DNA of 34,123 nt, taken from positions 1 through 34,123 of the forward strand of contig JAQXHO010000106.1 of assembly GCA_029007315.1 (NCBI GenBank), in the 5' to 3' direction. The translations under genes were made by a program, and so were the position numbers. The DNA comes from Oscillospiraceae bacterium. GTDB taxonomy: Bacteria; Bacillota; Clostridia; Oscillospirales; Ruminococcaceae. The notes under the pieces are model-generated. The model did not search any database. It had not been told where the DNA came from and saw only the letters and a program-made list of their open reading frames with translations. Shown here one piece after another: positions 23,146 to 30,530 of this stretch; position 1 is the stretch's first letter, and every line of letters starts with the position of its first letter.

Positions 23146-25767
23146 ATGATGAAAAAGAGTATACGCAGAACAGTATGTGCTGCTATGGCGGCAGTGCTTT
23201 GCACCGGCATTTCAGCGTCAGGTATGACAGCCTACGCCGGACAGCAGCTGGGACAGACTGATTTTTCAGAGGGCATTGGTCTTCCCTGGCACGTTTGCGA
23301 GTCTGCACCGGGTGAAATGGACTTTGAGATAAAGGACGGAGAGTACATTGTCACTATCGTAAATCCCGGCGGTGCTTCAAGAGGAGGAGAAGACAGATGG
23401 GACTGTCAGTTCCGTCACAGAGGACTTACCCTTGTGTCCGGCTGTACATACGAAGTGGCATTTGATATAACTGCCAGCAACGACTGCACCTACTATACAA
23501 AAATAGGTGATATGGCAGAACCATTTACTGAGGACTGGCACGGAAATCCGGACGACGGTTCCTTTGAAAGCTACTGGAATGTTCAGCCTCTTACAGCAAA
23601 TCAGAAGGTAAGCGTTAAGGGAACATTCACAGCAAAGAGAACCGCAGAGGTGGAGTGGGCGTTCCATATTGGAGGAGAAAGCGTTCCGGAGGGAACTGTA
23701 TTTACATTTGATAATATGTCCCTTGTCTGCACAAACAGCGACGAGTATGACTACAAGGCTCCGGAAGAATGGAACAGAGCCGCAATAGTTACAAACCAGG
23801 TGGGATATTTCACAAAGGCTGAAAAGAAAGCCACATGGATAACCGATAATCAGAAGGAAACAAAATTCTCAGTGCTGGACGCAAGCGGAAATGAAGTATT
23901 TTCCGATGAATCAGAACCCATGGGTACTGACAAGGATTCCGGAGATTCTGTACAGATACTTGATTTTTCCGACTTTGAGGAAGAGGGTACATACACTCTG
24001 AAGGCAGGAGATTCCGTAAGCCGTGAATTCACCATAGGCGGCACTGATAAATATTCCGGAATGCTTTACGACGCACTGAACTATTTCTATCAGAACAGAA
24101 GCGGCATTGCCGTTGAAAGCCAGTATATAACCTCCGGCGATAAAACTGCCCTTGCTCGCAGTGCAGGTCACAGCAGTGATGTTGCCCGTATCACAACAGA
24201 CTGGAATGATCTTCAGAGCAATGGCGGTACACAGGACGTTACAGGCGGCTGGTATGACGCAGGCGACCACGGAAAATACGTGGTAAACGGCGGTCTTTCT
24301 GCATGGATAATGCAGAACCAGTATGAGAGAGCTTTGAAAAACGGCACAGAAGCTGCATATGCAGACGGTACAATGAATATTCCGGAAAATGCAAACGGCT
24401 GTCCCGACCTTCTTGACGAAGCAAGATGGGAAACGGAATGGCTTATGAAAATGATGGTACAAAGCGGCGAATATGAGGGCATGGCTTATCATAAAGTCCA
24501 CGATATAAAATGGACTGCCCTGGGCCTTGCACCGGCTGATGATACAGAGGAACGTATCATCAAACCGCCCACAACTACTGCAACCCTGAACCTGTCGGCA
24601 GCCTGCGCACAGACAGCACGTCTTTGGAAGGATATTGACAAAAGCTTCTCGGAACAGTGTCTTTCAGCGGCTGTAAAGGCTTATGATGCTGCAAAGAAGA
24701 ACCCGGATATGTATGCTCCTCTGGATCAGTCCATTGGCGGAGGACCCTACGGCGATACTGACGCTTCAGATGAATTTTACTGGGCAGCTTCAGAGCTTTA
24801 TATTGCCACAGGAGATGAAAAGTATCTCAGTGATATGAAATCCTCTGAATGGTATCTGAATATTCCCACAAGCCTTTCAAAGGGTGAAGCAGACGGTGCA
24901 GTGGGAAGCTTTGACTGGGGCAACACAGCGGCTCTGGGAAGTCTTTCACTTGTGCTTTCAAAGGAGTGCCTTAAAGGCGACGAATCAAAGCTGGAAGCAG
25001 CAGTAACTTCTGCGGCTGATAAATTCATTGAAATGGAAGAATCCCAGGGCTACGGTCAGCCCTACGGACAGAGCAAGCTCAGCTACAGTGATGATACAGT
25101 AGGCTATGTGTGGGGCTCAAATTCCTTTGTGGCTGATAATGCGATGATAATTGCGGCGGCATATGATATGACAAAGGACGAGGATTATCTTGACGGCGTT
25201 GTAAGTGCTGTGGACTATCTTCTTGGACGCAATCCAATGGATTACAGCTATGTAACAGGCTACGGCTCACACGCTGTTGCAAATCCTCATCACAGATACT
25301 GGAGCGCACAGGCAGTGGAAGGTTTCCCGTCAGCACCGGCAGGCGTACTTGTAGGCGGACCTAATTCCGGAATGCAGGATCCGTGGGTAATGGGCAGTGG
25401 CTGGAAAAAGGGCGAGATCGCACCTGCAAAATGTTACCTTGACAATGTTGAAGCATGGTCTGTAAATGAATGCACCATAAACTGGAATGCACCTCTTGCA
25501 TGGCTGACAGCATTCCTCTGCGACGAGAACGGCGGTATTAAGGCAGGGGCGGTAAGCATGGCAACACCGGATTCCGAAAAGGCTCAGAACACAGCAGAGC
25601 CTTCTGTACCGGAAAGCGCTTCTGATAATTTTGTGCAGACATCATCTTCCGGAGAAGGCGGATTTCCGTTGAAAACAGTGATTATTCTTGCGGCATCACT
25701 GGCAGGACTCATAACTGTCGAGGTGCTTGTGTATAAGCTTATCAAGCTCAGACGAACAAAGAAATAA
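23146..25767 (+). CDS. Secreted, membrane-anchored GH9 endoglucanase with CBM4-like and Ig-like domains
   Basis: This 873-residue cellulase is built as follows: signal peptide (about 1-31, ending AYA), a beta-sandwich of CBM4/9 type (about 35-195), a CelD-type Ig-like domain (about 205-298, AIVTNQVGYFTKAEKKATW) and the GH9 catalytic domain (about 305-800). The catalytic Asp pair is seen in YDAGD (Asp371 and Asp374), the substrate-binding HHR at 715-717 and the proton donor Glu775 within the full GH9 signature (YLDNVEAWSVNECTINWNA). GH9 enzymes with this layout are inverting cellulases acting on beta-1,4-glucan. There is no dockerin and no CBM3. Instead a Ser/Glu-rich linker (about 805-838) leads to a hydrophobic helix (about 844-863) and a basic tail, KLRRTKK. 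No LPXTG motif was found. AAGGAG precedes a double ATG; the first is used. Confidence 0.95.
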   Translation: MMKKSIRRTVCAAMAAVLCTGISASGMTAYAGQQLGQTDFSEGIGLPWHVCESAPGEMDFEIKDGEYIVTIVNPGGASRGGEDRWDCQFRHRGLTLVSGCTYEVAFDITASNDCTYYTKIGDMAEPFTEDWHGNPDDGSFESYWNVQPLTANQKVSVKGTFTAKRTAEVEWAFHIGGESVPEGTVFTFDNMSLVCTNSDEYDYKAPEEWNRAAIVTNQVGYFTKAEKKATWITDNQKETKFSVLDASGNEVFSDESEPMGTDKDSGDSVQILDFSDFEEEGTYTLKAGDSVSREFTIGGTDKYSGMLYDALNYFYQNRSGIAVESQYITSGDKTALARSAGHSSDVARITTDWNDLQSNGGTQDVTGGWYDAGDHGKYVVNGGLSAWIMQNQYERALKNGTEAAYADGTMNIPENANGCPDLLDEARWETEWLMKMMVQSGEYEGMAYHKVHDIKWTALGLAPADDTEERIIKPPTTTATLNLSAACAQTARLWKDIDKSFSEQCLSAAVKAYDAAKKNPDMYAPLDQSIGGGPYGDTDASDEFYWAASELYIATGDEKYLSDMKSSEWYLNIPTSLSKGEADGAVGSFDWGNTAALGSLSLVLSKECLKGDESKLEAAVTSAADKFIEMEESQGYGQPYGQSKLSYSDDTVGYVWGSNSFVADNAMIIAAAYDMTKDEDYLDGVVSAVDYLLGRNPMDYSYVTGYGSHAVANPHHRYWSAQAVEGFPSAPAGVLVGGPNSGMQDPWVMGSGWKKGEIAPAKCYLDNVEAWSVNECTINWNAPLAWLTAFLCDENGGIKAGAVSMATPDSEKAQNTAEPSVPESASDNFVQTSSSGEGGFPLKTVIILAASLAGLITVEVLVYKLIKLRRTKK

Positions 25768-25774
25768 TAACATA

Positions 25775-25810
25775 AAGGACTTCTGCCGGTGCGGAAGTCC
25801 TTGTTTTTTT
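25775..25810 (+). terminator. Terminator of the GH9 gene
   Basis: AAGGACTTC (25775-25783) pairs with GAAGTCCTT (25794-25802), followed by GTTTTTTT. It separates the cellulase from the dockerin gene downstream. Confidence 0.92.
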
Positions 25811-25851
25811 AACGCTGATATAGCAAAATACACAAAATCAGCGCTGCTGCA

Positions 25852-25880
25852 TTGACAATAAAAGGAAAATATGTTACAAT
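25852..25880 (+). promoter_or_regulatory. Promoter of the BspA-like dockerin gene
   Basis: A perfect -35 TTGACA (25852-25857) and -10 TACAAT (25875-25880) have 17-base spacing, with a leader of about 55 nt. Confidence 0.85.
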
Positions 25881-25940
25881 AAAACATACAGGCTTGGGGA
25901 AGCCTTTGAAAAATTTTTATCATGAAAGGAATGTTTTATT

Positions 25941-26765
25941 ATGAAAAAAACTACAGCAATTCTGACAGCCGCCGCAATGACAGCGGCTATGGCAATGCCC
26001 GTTTCCGCAGCTGAGGAGGTTTACAGGGTAAACTGCAGTTCCTTCGGCGCAGACGGTTCCGATGTATGGGCAAGCCTTGATACTGACGGAGTTCTCACTG
26101 TAAGCGGAACAGGTGGAATGGATTCATTCGGATTCTTCTTTGATGACGATGAAATTAGTCCTGATTACCCTTGGAAAAGCTCCGAAGATGCAAACCTTAT
26201 AAAAAAGATAGTTGTTGAAGAGGGCGTTACGCATTTTGATATGGTGTGGCAGACCCCGGAGGCAAAATCTGTTTATCTTCCCAATTCGCTGAAAACCATT
26301 GATCTTTTTGAGTTTATCAGCATGGGAGAAGAAACTGAAAAGGTTTTCTGTGCGCCGCAAACATTTTTGGGCGATCCCGATGAGATAGAAAATGAGCTTA
26401 CTCCGGAAAAAATTGAAGTGTTGAAGAAAAAGACAGCAGAGTTTATATCCACTTATTATGTTTACAAAGGAACTGATGCGGAAAAGGCTGTTTCACTTAT
26501 GGGTTTAAAAATAAAGAATATGGGTGATATAAACAGCGACGGACAAATTGATCTTTCAGACGCAGAAATGATACTTGCTCTCTTCGCTGATATGGCTGCA
26601 GGAGCTGAAACAAACAATGCTGAGGCTATTGACAAGGACGCAGCAGATACTGACCTGGACGGAAAAATTTATATAAAGGACGCCGCAGAGGTCCTTGATT
26701 ACTATGCACAAAATTCAGCAGGCATGGAGCCGGAATGGAATAATATAATAGAAAAACACTCATAA
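25941..26765 (+). CDS. Secreted dockerin protein with a BspA-like N-terminal region
   Basis: A 274-residue secreted protein with a signal peptide (1-23, ending VSA). The N-terminal part (about 38-130) contains DGVLTVSGTGGMDSF, then PW, then IKKIVVEEGVTHFD and VYLPNSLKTIDLFEF. This is the usual opening of BspA-type leucine-rich repeats, here reduced to one or two irregular repeats. A Lys/Glu-rich helical stretch (about 150-190) leads to a dockerin (195-261). Its two Ca-binding loops, DINSDGQIDLSD (196-207) and DTDLDGKIYIKD (236-247), are each followed by a helix. The dockerin should attach it to a cohesin of the cellulosome. No enzyme domain was recognised, so its role is unknown; a binding or structural component is possible. 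AAAGGA lies ten bases upstream. Confidence 0.85.
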   Translation: MKKTTAILTAAAMTAAMAMPVSAAEEVYRVNCSSFGADGSDVWASLDTDGVLTVSGTGGMDSFGFFFDDDEISPDYPWKSSEDANLIKKIVVEEGVTHFDMVWQTPEAKSVYLPNSLKTIDLFEFISMGEETEKVFCAPQTFLGDPDEIENELTPEKIEVLKKKTAEFISTYYVYKGTDAEKAVSLMGLKIKNMGDINSDGQIDLSDAEMILALFADMAAGAETNNAEAIDKDAADTDLDGKIYIKDAAEVLDYYAQNSAGMEPEWNNIIEKHS

Positions 26766-26773
26766 AATATAAT

Positions 26774-26815
26774 AAGACTGCCTCAGATTTGTAAAGTTCT
26801 GCGGCAGTCTTTTTT
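26774..26815 (+). terminator. Terminator after the dockerin gene
   Basis: AAGACTGCC-t-CAGA pairs with TCTG-c-GGCAGTCTT and is followed by TTTTT. It may also serve the minus-strand CLC gene, which converges on it, though the T-run on that side is weak. Confidence 0.85.
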
Positions 26816-26829
26816 GCTGATTTCCATTA

Positions 26830-28119
26830 TCAGCTTTTTGTATGCTTATTGATATATTTTGTTTCGTATTTTGAATAAACGATCCTCTGGTCACGGTACA
26901 GCCCGTAGTAGCCGGAAAGCATATAGCTCACCGCAACGCCGATAAGAATAAAAGCCGGCTGCTGGAATCCGAATAATTCAAAGGAAATGATAAGAGAGGT
27001 GATAGGGCAGTTTGTTACGCCGCAGAAAATAGAGGTCATACCTACAGCGGCGCAAAGCTCCGGAGAGAAACCTGTGATCTGACCGAAAAGACAGCCGAAT
27101 GTTGCTCCGATGAAAAATGACGGAACAATTTCGCCGCCCTTGAAGCCTGCTTCTATTGTTATAGCAGTGCATATTATTTTCAGAAGAAAGGCGTACCAGA
27201 CCACCTTACCTTCCAGAGCCGTTTCTATAACCGGTACTCCTGCACCCAGAAAATCCTGATTGCCCAGAAGAAGGCTTATAACAATAAGTATGCAACCTGC
27301 TGTTATGATCCTTATGTAGGGATTTTTAAGGTGCTTCTTCATTGCAGTGTTGGTTTTGTGGAGAGTCATACAGAAGATAACGCTTAAAAATGCACATAAT
27401 ACGCCCAAAAGCAATATAAGCAATGCTCCGTGAATGCTCAGCTCGGGAAATACAGCCTTTGCAAAGCTGTCATATTCTACGCCTGCAAATACAGCAAGCC
27501 TCCATGCAGTTAAGGAGGATACAACGCAGGGTACAAGGGCTGCATAATACATAACGCCCACACTGCCTATTTCCATTGCAAATATTGCAGCGGCAAGAGG
27601 AGTTCCAAAGCCGGCTGAAAAAACTGCGCTCATTCCGCACATTACAAGCACACGTCTTTCCGTATCGTTCAATTTGAAGACACGGCCTATTACGGCGCCA
27701 ACGCTTCCGCCTATCTGCAATGCGGCTCCTTCACGTCCGGCACTTCCGCCTACAAGATGTGTAATAACAGTTGACACAAAAATCATAGGTGCCATTTTAC
27801 CGGGAATTTCACCCTCCGAATGGATAGATGCGATCACCATATTGGTTCCTCTGTCATTCTGATATTTAAACAAACGGTACAGCAGCACAATAACTACACC
27901 GCCCACCGGCAGGAAAAACATTATCCAAGGATAACGGCTGCGTAATCCTGTAGCTTCTGTCATACACAAAGCAAAAAGGCTGCCTATGCCCCCGATCAGC
28001 AAGCCTGCTGTCAGGGACAAGATCAGCCATCGTATAAACAGACGCAAATGTGATACACTGTGAATGAAATAGCGCAGAATACGTATTCTACTGTGAGTCA
28101 GAAAGCGTCCTGCATTCAT
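26830..28119 (-). CDS. CLC-family anion transporter, probably fluoride-type (CLC-F)
   Basis: This 429-residue membrane protein of the CLC chloride channel/antiporter family has about ten hydrophobic segments. The conserved pore sequences are present: GGSAGREGAALQIGGSVG, a middle GFGTPLAAAIFAMEIGSVG and the C-terminal pore stretch GFKGGEIVPSFFIGATFGCLFG. The THLVGGSAGREG context and GGEIVP in place of the GGIFAP of chloride CLCs resemble the CLC-F fluoride/proton antiporters described by Stockbridge and co-workers; this is from memory. No fluoride riboswitch was found upstream. The ATG at 28119 lies two bases after the rubrerythrin stop and has only a weak ribosome binding site inside the rbr C-terminus, so translation is probably coupled. 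Confidence 0.85.
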   Translation of the reverse strand: MNAGRFLTHSRIRILRYFIHSVSHLRLFIRWLILSLTAGLLIGGIGSLFALCMTEATGLRSRYPWIMFFLPVGGVVIVLLYRLFKYQNDRGTNMVIASIHSEGEIPGKMAPMIFVSTVITHLVGGSAGREGAALQIGGSVGAVIGRVFKLNDTERRVLVMCGMSAVFSAGFGTPLAAAIFAMEIGSVGVMYYAALVPCVVSSLTAWRLAVFAGVEYDSFAKAVFPELSIHGALLILLLGVLCAFLSVIFCMTLHKTNTAMKKHLKNPYIRIITAGCILIVISLLLGNQDFLGAGVPVIETALEGKVVWYAFLLKIICTAITIEAGFKGGEIVPSFFIGATFGCLFGQITGFSPELCAAVGMTSIFCGVTNCPITSLIISFELFGFQQPAFILIGVAVSYMLSGYYGLYRDQRIVYSKYETKYINKHTKS

Positions 28120-28121
28120 AA

Positions 28122-28661
28122 TCAGTAATTCTCTGCTTTTACCATAAAATAGGACTGAGGATGAGCGCATACAGGACAAACCTCAGGGGCCTTCTTACCT
28201 ATGCAGATGTGGCCGCAGTTTGCACATTCCCATACGGTGTCGCCGTCCTTGGAGAATACAAGACCGTCCTTAACATTTTCAAGCAGCTTGAGGTAACGCT
28301 CTTCATGGAATTTTTCAATCTTGCCCACCTCTTCAAAGAGAAAAGCAATGTGGTCAAATCCTTCTTCTCTTGCGTCCTTTGCAAAGGAGGCGTACATATC
28401 AGTCCACTCGTAATTTTCACCTGCAGCAGCGTTTTCAAGGTTTTCAGCAGTTGTACGCATATCTGAACCGTACAGAAGCTTGAACCATATCTTAGCGTGC
28501 TCCTTTTCATTGTTTGCGGTTTCTTCAAAAAGCTTTGCTATCTGAACATAGCCTTCCTTCTTTGCCTTTGAAGCAAAATAAGTGTACTTGTTTCTTGCCT
28601 CAGATTCTCCGGAAAAAGCAGCCTTCAGATTAGCTTCAGTTTTAGATCCTTTCAGTTCCAT
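28122..28661 (-). CDS. rbr: Rubrerythrin
   Basis: This 179-residue non-haem iron protein reduces hydrogen peroxide in anaerobes. The N-terminal ferritin-like four-helix domain carries the di-iron ligands in [25 protein letters not shown] and [14 protein letters not shown]. The C-terminal rubredoxin domain (about 140-179) has the two Cys pairs, CANC and CPVC, for the FeS4 site. The start ([11 protein letters not shown]) has GGAGG eight bases upstream. It is directly downstream of the perR-like gene (29-base gap), the expected partner in peroxide defence, and upstream of the CLC gene. Confidence 0.96.
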   Translation of the reverse strand: MELKGSKTEANLKAAFSGESEARNKYTYFASKAKKEGYVQIAKLFEETANNEKEHAKIWFKLLYGSDMRTTAENLENAAAGENYEWTDMYASFAKDAREEGFDHIAFLFEEVGKIEKFHEERYLKLLENVKDGLVFSKDGDTVWECANCGHICIGKKAPEVCPVCAHPQSYFMVKAENY

Positions 28662-28690
28662 AAAATGAACCTCCGTTCCTTTAAAAAAAT

Positions 28691-29080
28691 TTATTTGCAG
28701 TCGGGACAAAGCCCGCTGAATACGATTTGATGGGATTCAATAACAAATCCTCTGGAATTTGCAATATTACGGCAAAGGTCTTTCTGATAGGGCATATCAA
28801 CATCAAAAACGCCTCCGCACTTTCTGCATTTAATATGGTAGTGAGGTGTGCAGTTAAAATCAAAGCAGTCTGCTCCGTCGGGCATTGGTATATGGAGGAT
28901 GTGACCCTGTTTTGCAAGAATCTTCAGATTTCTGTATACCGTCGCCTTGCTGATAAATGGATTTATTCTGGAAATCTCTTCATATATCATATCAGCGTCC
29001 GGATGATTCCTCATATTGCACACAGTTTCCATAACGAGCCGGCGCTGTAAAGTGTTTCTGCTTTTGGTATCCTTCTGCAT
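28691..29080 (-). CDS. perR: Fur-family regulator, PerR type
   Basis: A 129-residue metal-dependent repressor with an N-terminal winged helix (about 10-65, [25 protein letters not shown]). The C-terminal half contains the PerR-type metal ligands: His26 (HPDAD), Asp74 in FDF, His80 and His82 (HYH) and an Asp in VFDVD. Asp at the 74 position (Asp85 of Bacillus PerR), rather than Glu, points to peroxide sensing rather than iron sensing. A structural zinc site is given by CRKC (85-88) and CPDC (125-128). It lies directly upstream of rubrerythrin. GAGGTG lies about 11 bases before the ATG, and a good promoter with a nearby palindrome suggests autoregulation. Confidence 0.92.
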   Translation of the reverse strand: MQKDTKSRNTLQRRLVMETVCNMRNHPDADMIYEEISRINPFISKATVYRNLKILAKQGHILHIPMPDGADCFDFNCTPHYHIKCRKCGGVFDVDMPYQKDLCRNIANSRGFVIESHQIVFSGLCPDCK

Positions 29081-29104
29081 TCTGATAATTCACCTCATTC
29101 CTTG

Positions 29105-29117
29105 CTATTGATAATAG
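29105..29117. promoter_or_regulatory. Possible PerR/Fur operator upstream of perR-rbr
   Basis: The palindrome CTATT-GAT-AATAG contains the half-site TGATAAT found in Fur/PerR boxes. It lies just downstream of the -10, about where transcription would start, a normal place for a repressor site. It is not a full 7-1-7 PerR box. Confidence 0.4.
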
Positions 29118-29128
29118 TTTGCAATTAT

Positions 29129-29157
29129 ATTATACACTATTTATCATCTTTTGTCAA
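29129..29157 (-). promoter_or_regulatory. Promoter of perR-rbr-CLC
   Basis: On the minus strand a perfect -35 TTGACA (29152-29157) and a perfect -10 TATAAT (29129-29134) have 17-base spacing. Confidence 0.88.
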
Positions 29158-29212
29158 GGTCATACTCATAATTATTCTTCCTGCATTTATTTTTATTATA
29201 CATGAACATAAA

Positions 29213-29247
29213 TAAAAAAGGTTCCTGCAGATAATCCGCAGGAACCT
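29213..29247 (-). terminator. Terminator of rplJ-rplL
   Basis: On the minus strand AGGTTCCTGC pairs with GCAGGAACCT, followed by TTTTTTATT. Confidence 0.93.
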
Positions 29248-29264
29248 GAAACAGTAAGTAAAAC

Positions 29265-29636
29265 TTACTTGATTTCGATTGTAGCGCCAGCTTCTTCCAG
29301 CTTAGCCTTGAGAGCCTCAGCGTCAGCCTTGGAAACGCCTTCCTTGATAGTAGCAGGAGCAGACTCAACAACAGCCTTAGCTTCCTTCAGACCCAGACCG
29401 AGAACGTCCTTAGCAGCCTTGATAACAGCCATCTTAGCGTCACCAAAGGAAGCGAGAACAACGTCAAATTCAGTCTTTTCTTCAGCAGCAGCAGCGCCTG
29501 CACCAGCAGCCGGAGCAGCTGCAACAGCAGCAGTTACGCCAAATTCTTCCTGGATAGCTTCAACCAGCTCAGCCAGTTCCAGTACGGACAGAGCCTTGAT
29601 TTCTTCAATGAAATTCATAATCTTTTCAGATGCCAT
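29265..29636 (-). CDS. rplL: 50S ribosomal protein L7/L12
   Basis: A 123-residue stalk protein that recruits translation factors to the ribosome. It has an N-terminal dimerisation domain ([30 protein letters not shown]), an Ala/Gly hinge (about 35-52) and the C-terminal factor-binding domain (about 55-123, with [22 protein letters not shown]). AAAGGAG lies seven bases before the ATG. It is downstream of rplJ with a 72-base gap and ends at a strong terminator. Curiously its first six residues, MASEKI, are the same as those of L10. Confidence 0.98.
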   Translation of the reverse strand: MASEKIMNFIEEIKALSVLELAELVEAIQEEFGVTAAVAAAPAAGAGAAAAEEKTEFDVVLASFGDAKMAVIKAAKDVLGLGLKEAKAVVESAPATIKEGVSKADAEALKAKLEEAGATIEIK

Positions 29637-29708
29637 GATAATAACTCCTTTATAATTTATTTTAATTTGAAATTGCCTGTGAATCAGGCAGCATTACTGT
29701 GCAAATTC

Positions 29709-30221
29709 TTATGCAGCAGTTTCTTCGTTCTTGCTGTCCACAACAGCCTGCAGAGTAGCAGCCAGCTTCTGAATCGGTCCCTGGAGAGAGCCAACCAGCT
29801 GAGCCAGCAGTACATCCTTGGACGGAATCTTGGACAGAGCAACAACACCATTGGTATCGTAAGCAGTACCTTCAACATAACCTGCCTTCAGGTTGAAGAA
29901 GTCCTTGTTATCCTCAGCGAACTTACCGAGAATACGAGCCGGAGCAGTCTGGTCTTCGGTAGACATTGCGATAGCAGTTGTACCGTGCAGTACGTCATCA
30001 AAGCCCTCAATGCCCATATTCTTGAATGCGAAACGCAGGATAGAGTTCTTCTCAACGATGTACTTAACGTTAGCCTCACGGAGTTCCTTTCTCAGCTTTG
30101 TGTCAGCTTCAACGGTGATACCCTTGTAGTCAACCAGTACGAAAGAAACAGCGCTCTGAAGCAGTTCTGTCATAGCAGCAACCTTAGCCTTCTTGCCTTC
30201 CAAAATCTTTTCACTTGCCAT
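29709..30221 (-). CDS. rplJ: 50S ribosomal protein L10
   Basis: This 170-residue protein forms the base of the L12 stalk. Conserved L10 features include VSFVLVDYKGITVEADTKLRKELREANVKYIVEKNSI and a C-terminal helix that binds L12 dimers. The start is ATG at 30221 (MASEKILEG), preceded by GGAGGTG nine bases upstream; a GTG four codons earlier overlaps that site. Expression is likely controlled by the L10 leader and attenuator just upstream (30274-30385), where L10-L12 binds the mRNA. Confidence 0.97.
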   Translation of the reverse strand: MASEKILEGKKAKVAAMTELLQSAVSFVLVDYKGITVEADTKLRKELREANVKYIVEKNSILRFAFKNMGIEGFDDVLHGTTAIAMSTEDQTAPARILGKFAEDNKDFFNLKAGYVEGTAYDTNGVVALSKIPSKDVLLAQLVGSLQGPIQKLAATLQAVVDSKNEETAA

Positions 30222-30273
30222 GTGTGATTTCACCTCCGATACATTTTTTATCGTATCAAAGAATCGCAGCCAT

Positions 30274-30311
30274 AAAAAAAGACGCTCATTCCGACATAGA
30301 GAAAGAGCATC
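30274..30311 (-). terminator. Attenuator hairpin in the rplJ leader
   Basis: On the minus strand GATGCTCTTT pairs with AATGAGCGTC, followed by a run of seven T. It lies between the promoter and rplJ, so it works as a conditional terminator. Confidence 0.75.
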
Positions 30312-30385
30312 TGATTGGTCAGACTATGCACATTCCTCGGCTGGATTTACGGAATAATTCCACCAGCTGTCTTTAGAATACGATA
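30312..30385 (-). promoter_or_regulatory. Ribosomal protein L10 leader
   Basis: On the minus strand the leader contains AAAGACAGCTGGTGGAATTA and CCAGCCGAGG, resembling the conserved L10 leader RNA of Firmicutes (GACAGCAGGTGG...CCTGCCGAGG). L10-L12 binding here controls read-through of the attenuator at 30274-30311. Together with the promoter at 30406-30434 it accounts for most of the 293-base gap between rplJ and the dockerin gene. Confidence 0.75.
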
Positions 30386-30405
30386 TTTTGTTTTGCAACT
30401 CTAAT

Positions 30406-30434
30406 AGTATAGCACATTTCAGAATGGTTGTCAA
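30406..30434 (-). promoter_or_regulatory. Promoter of rplJ-rplL
   Basis: On the minus strand a perfect -35 TTGACA (30429-30434) and -10 TATACT (30406-30411) have 17-base spacing. The predicted leader is about 180 nt. Confidence 0.88.
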
Positions 30435-30465
30435 GTGTTTTTTTAGAAAAAATATAGGATTTCTG

Positions 30466-30497
30466 AAAAAAAGCAGACCGAAATATCTTCGGTCTGC
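30466..30497 (-). terminator. Terminator of the dockerin gene
   Basis: On the minus strand GCAGACCGA and its complement (with a short loop AGATATT) form the stem, followed by seven T. It isolates the dockerin gene from rplJL. Confidence 0.9.
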
Positions 30498-30509
30498 CAT
30501 CAGGTTAAT

Positions 30510-30530
30510 CTTGTGCGGTGTTGCCTTTAC
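30510..30530. repeat. Fragment matching the arm of the mreB-mreC repeat
   Basis: CTTGTGCGGTGTTGCCTTTA matches CTTTGTGCGGTATTGCCTTTA at 8665-8685 with one gap and one substitution. The stop codon of the dockerin gene (30527-30529) lies inside it. Only this arm was found; the other half of the element is not nearby. Confidence 0.5.

Noticed and set aside
23911-24501. A 196-codon minus-strand frame within the GH9 gene
   Set aside because: It is antisense to the well-supported catalytic domain, with no start signals; a shadow frame.
25600-25767. A sortase (LPXTG) signal or dockerin at the end of the GH9 enzyme
   Set aside because: No LPXTG-like motif precedes the hydrophobic helix and no paired calcium loops are present; a plain membrane anchor fits best.
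28120-29160. A fluoride riboswitch controlling the CLC gene
   Set aside because: No sequence resembling the conserved fluoride aptamer was found upstream of the CLC gene or of the perR promoter.
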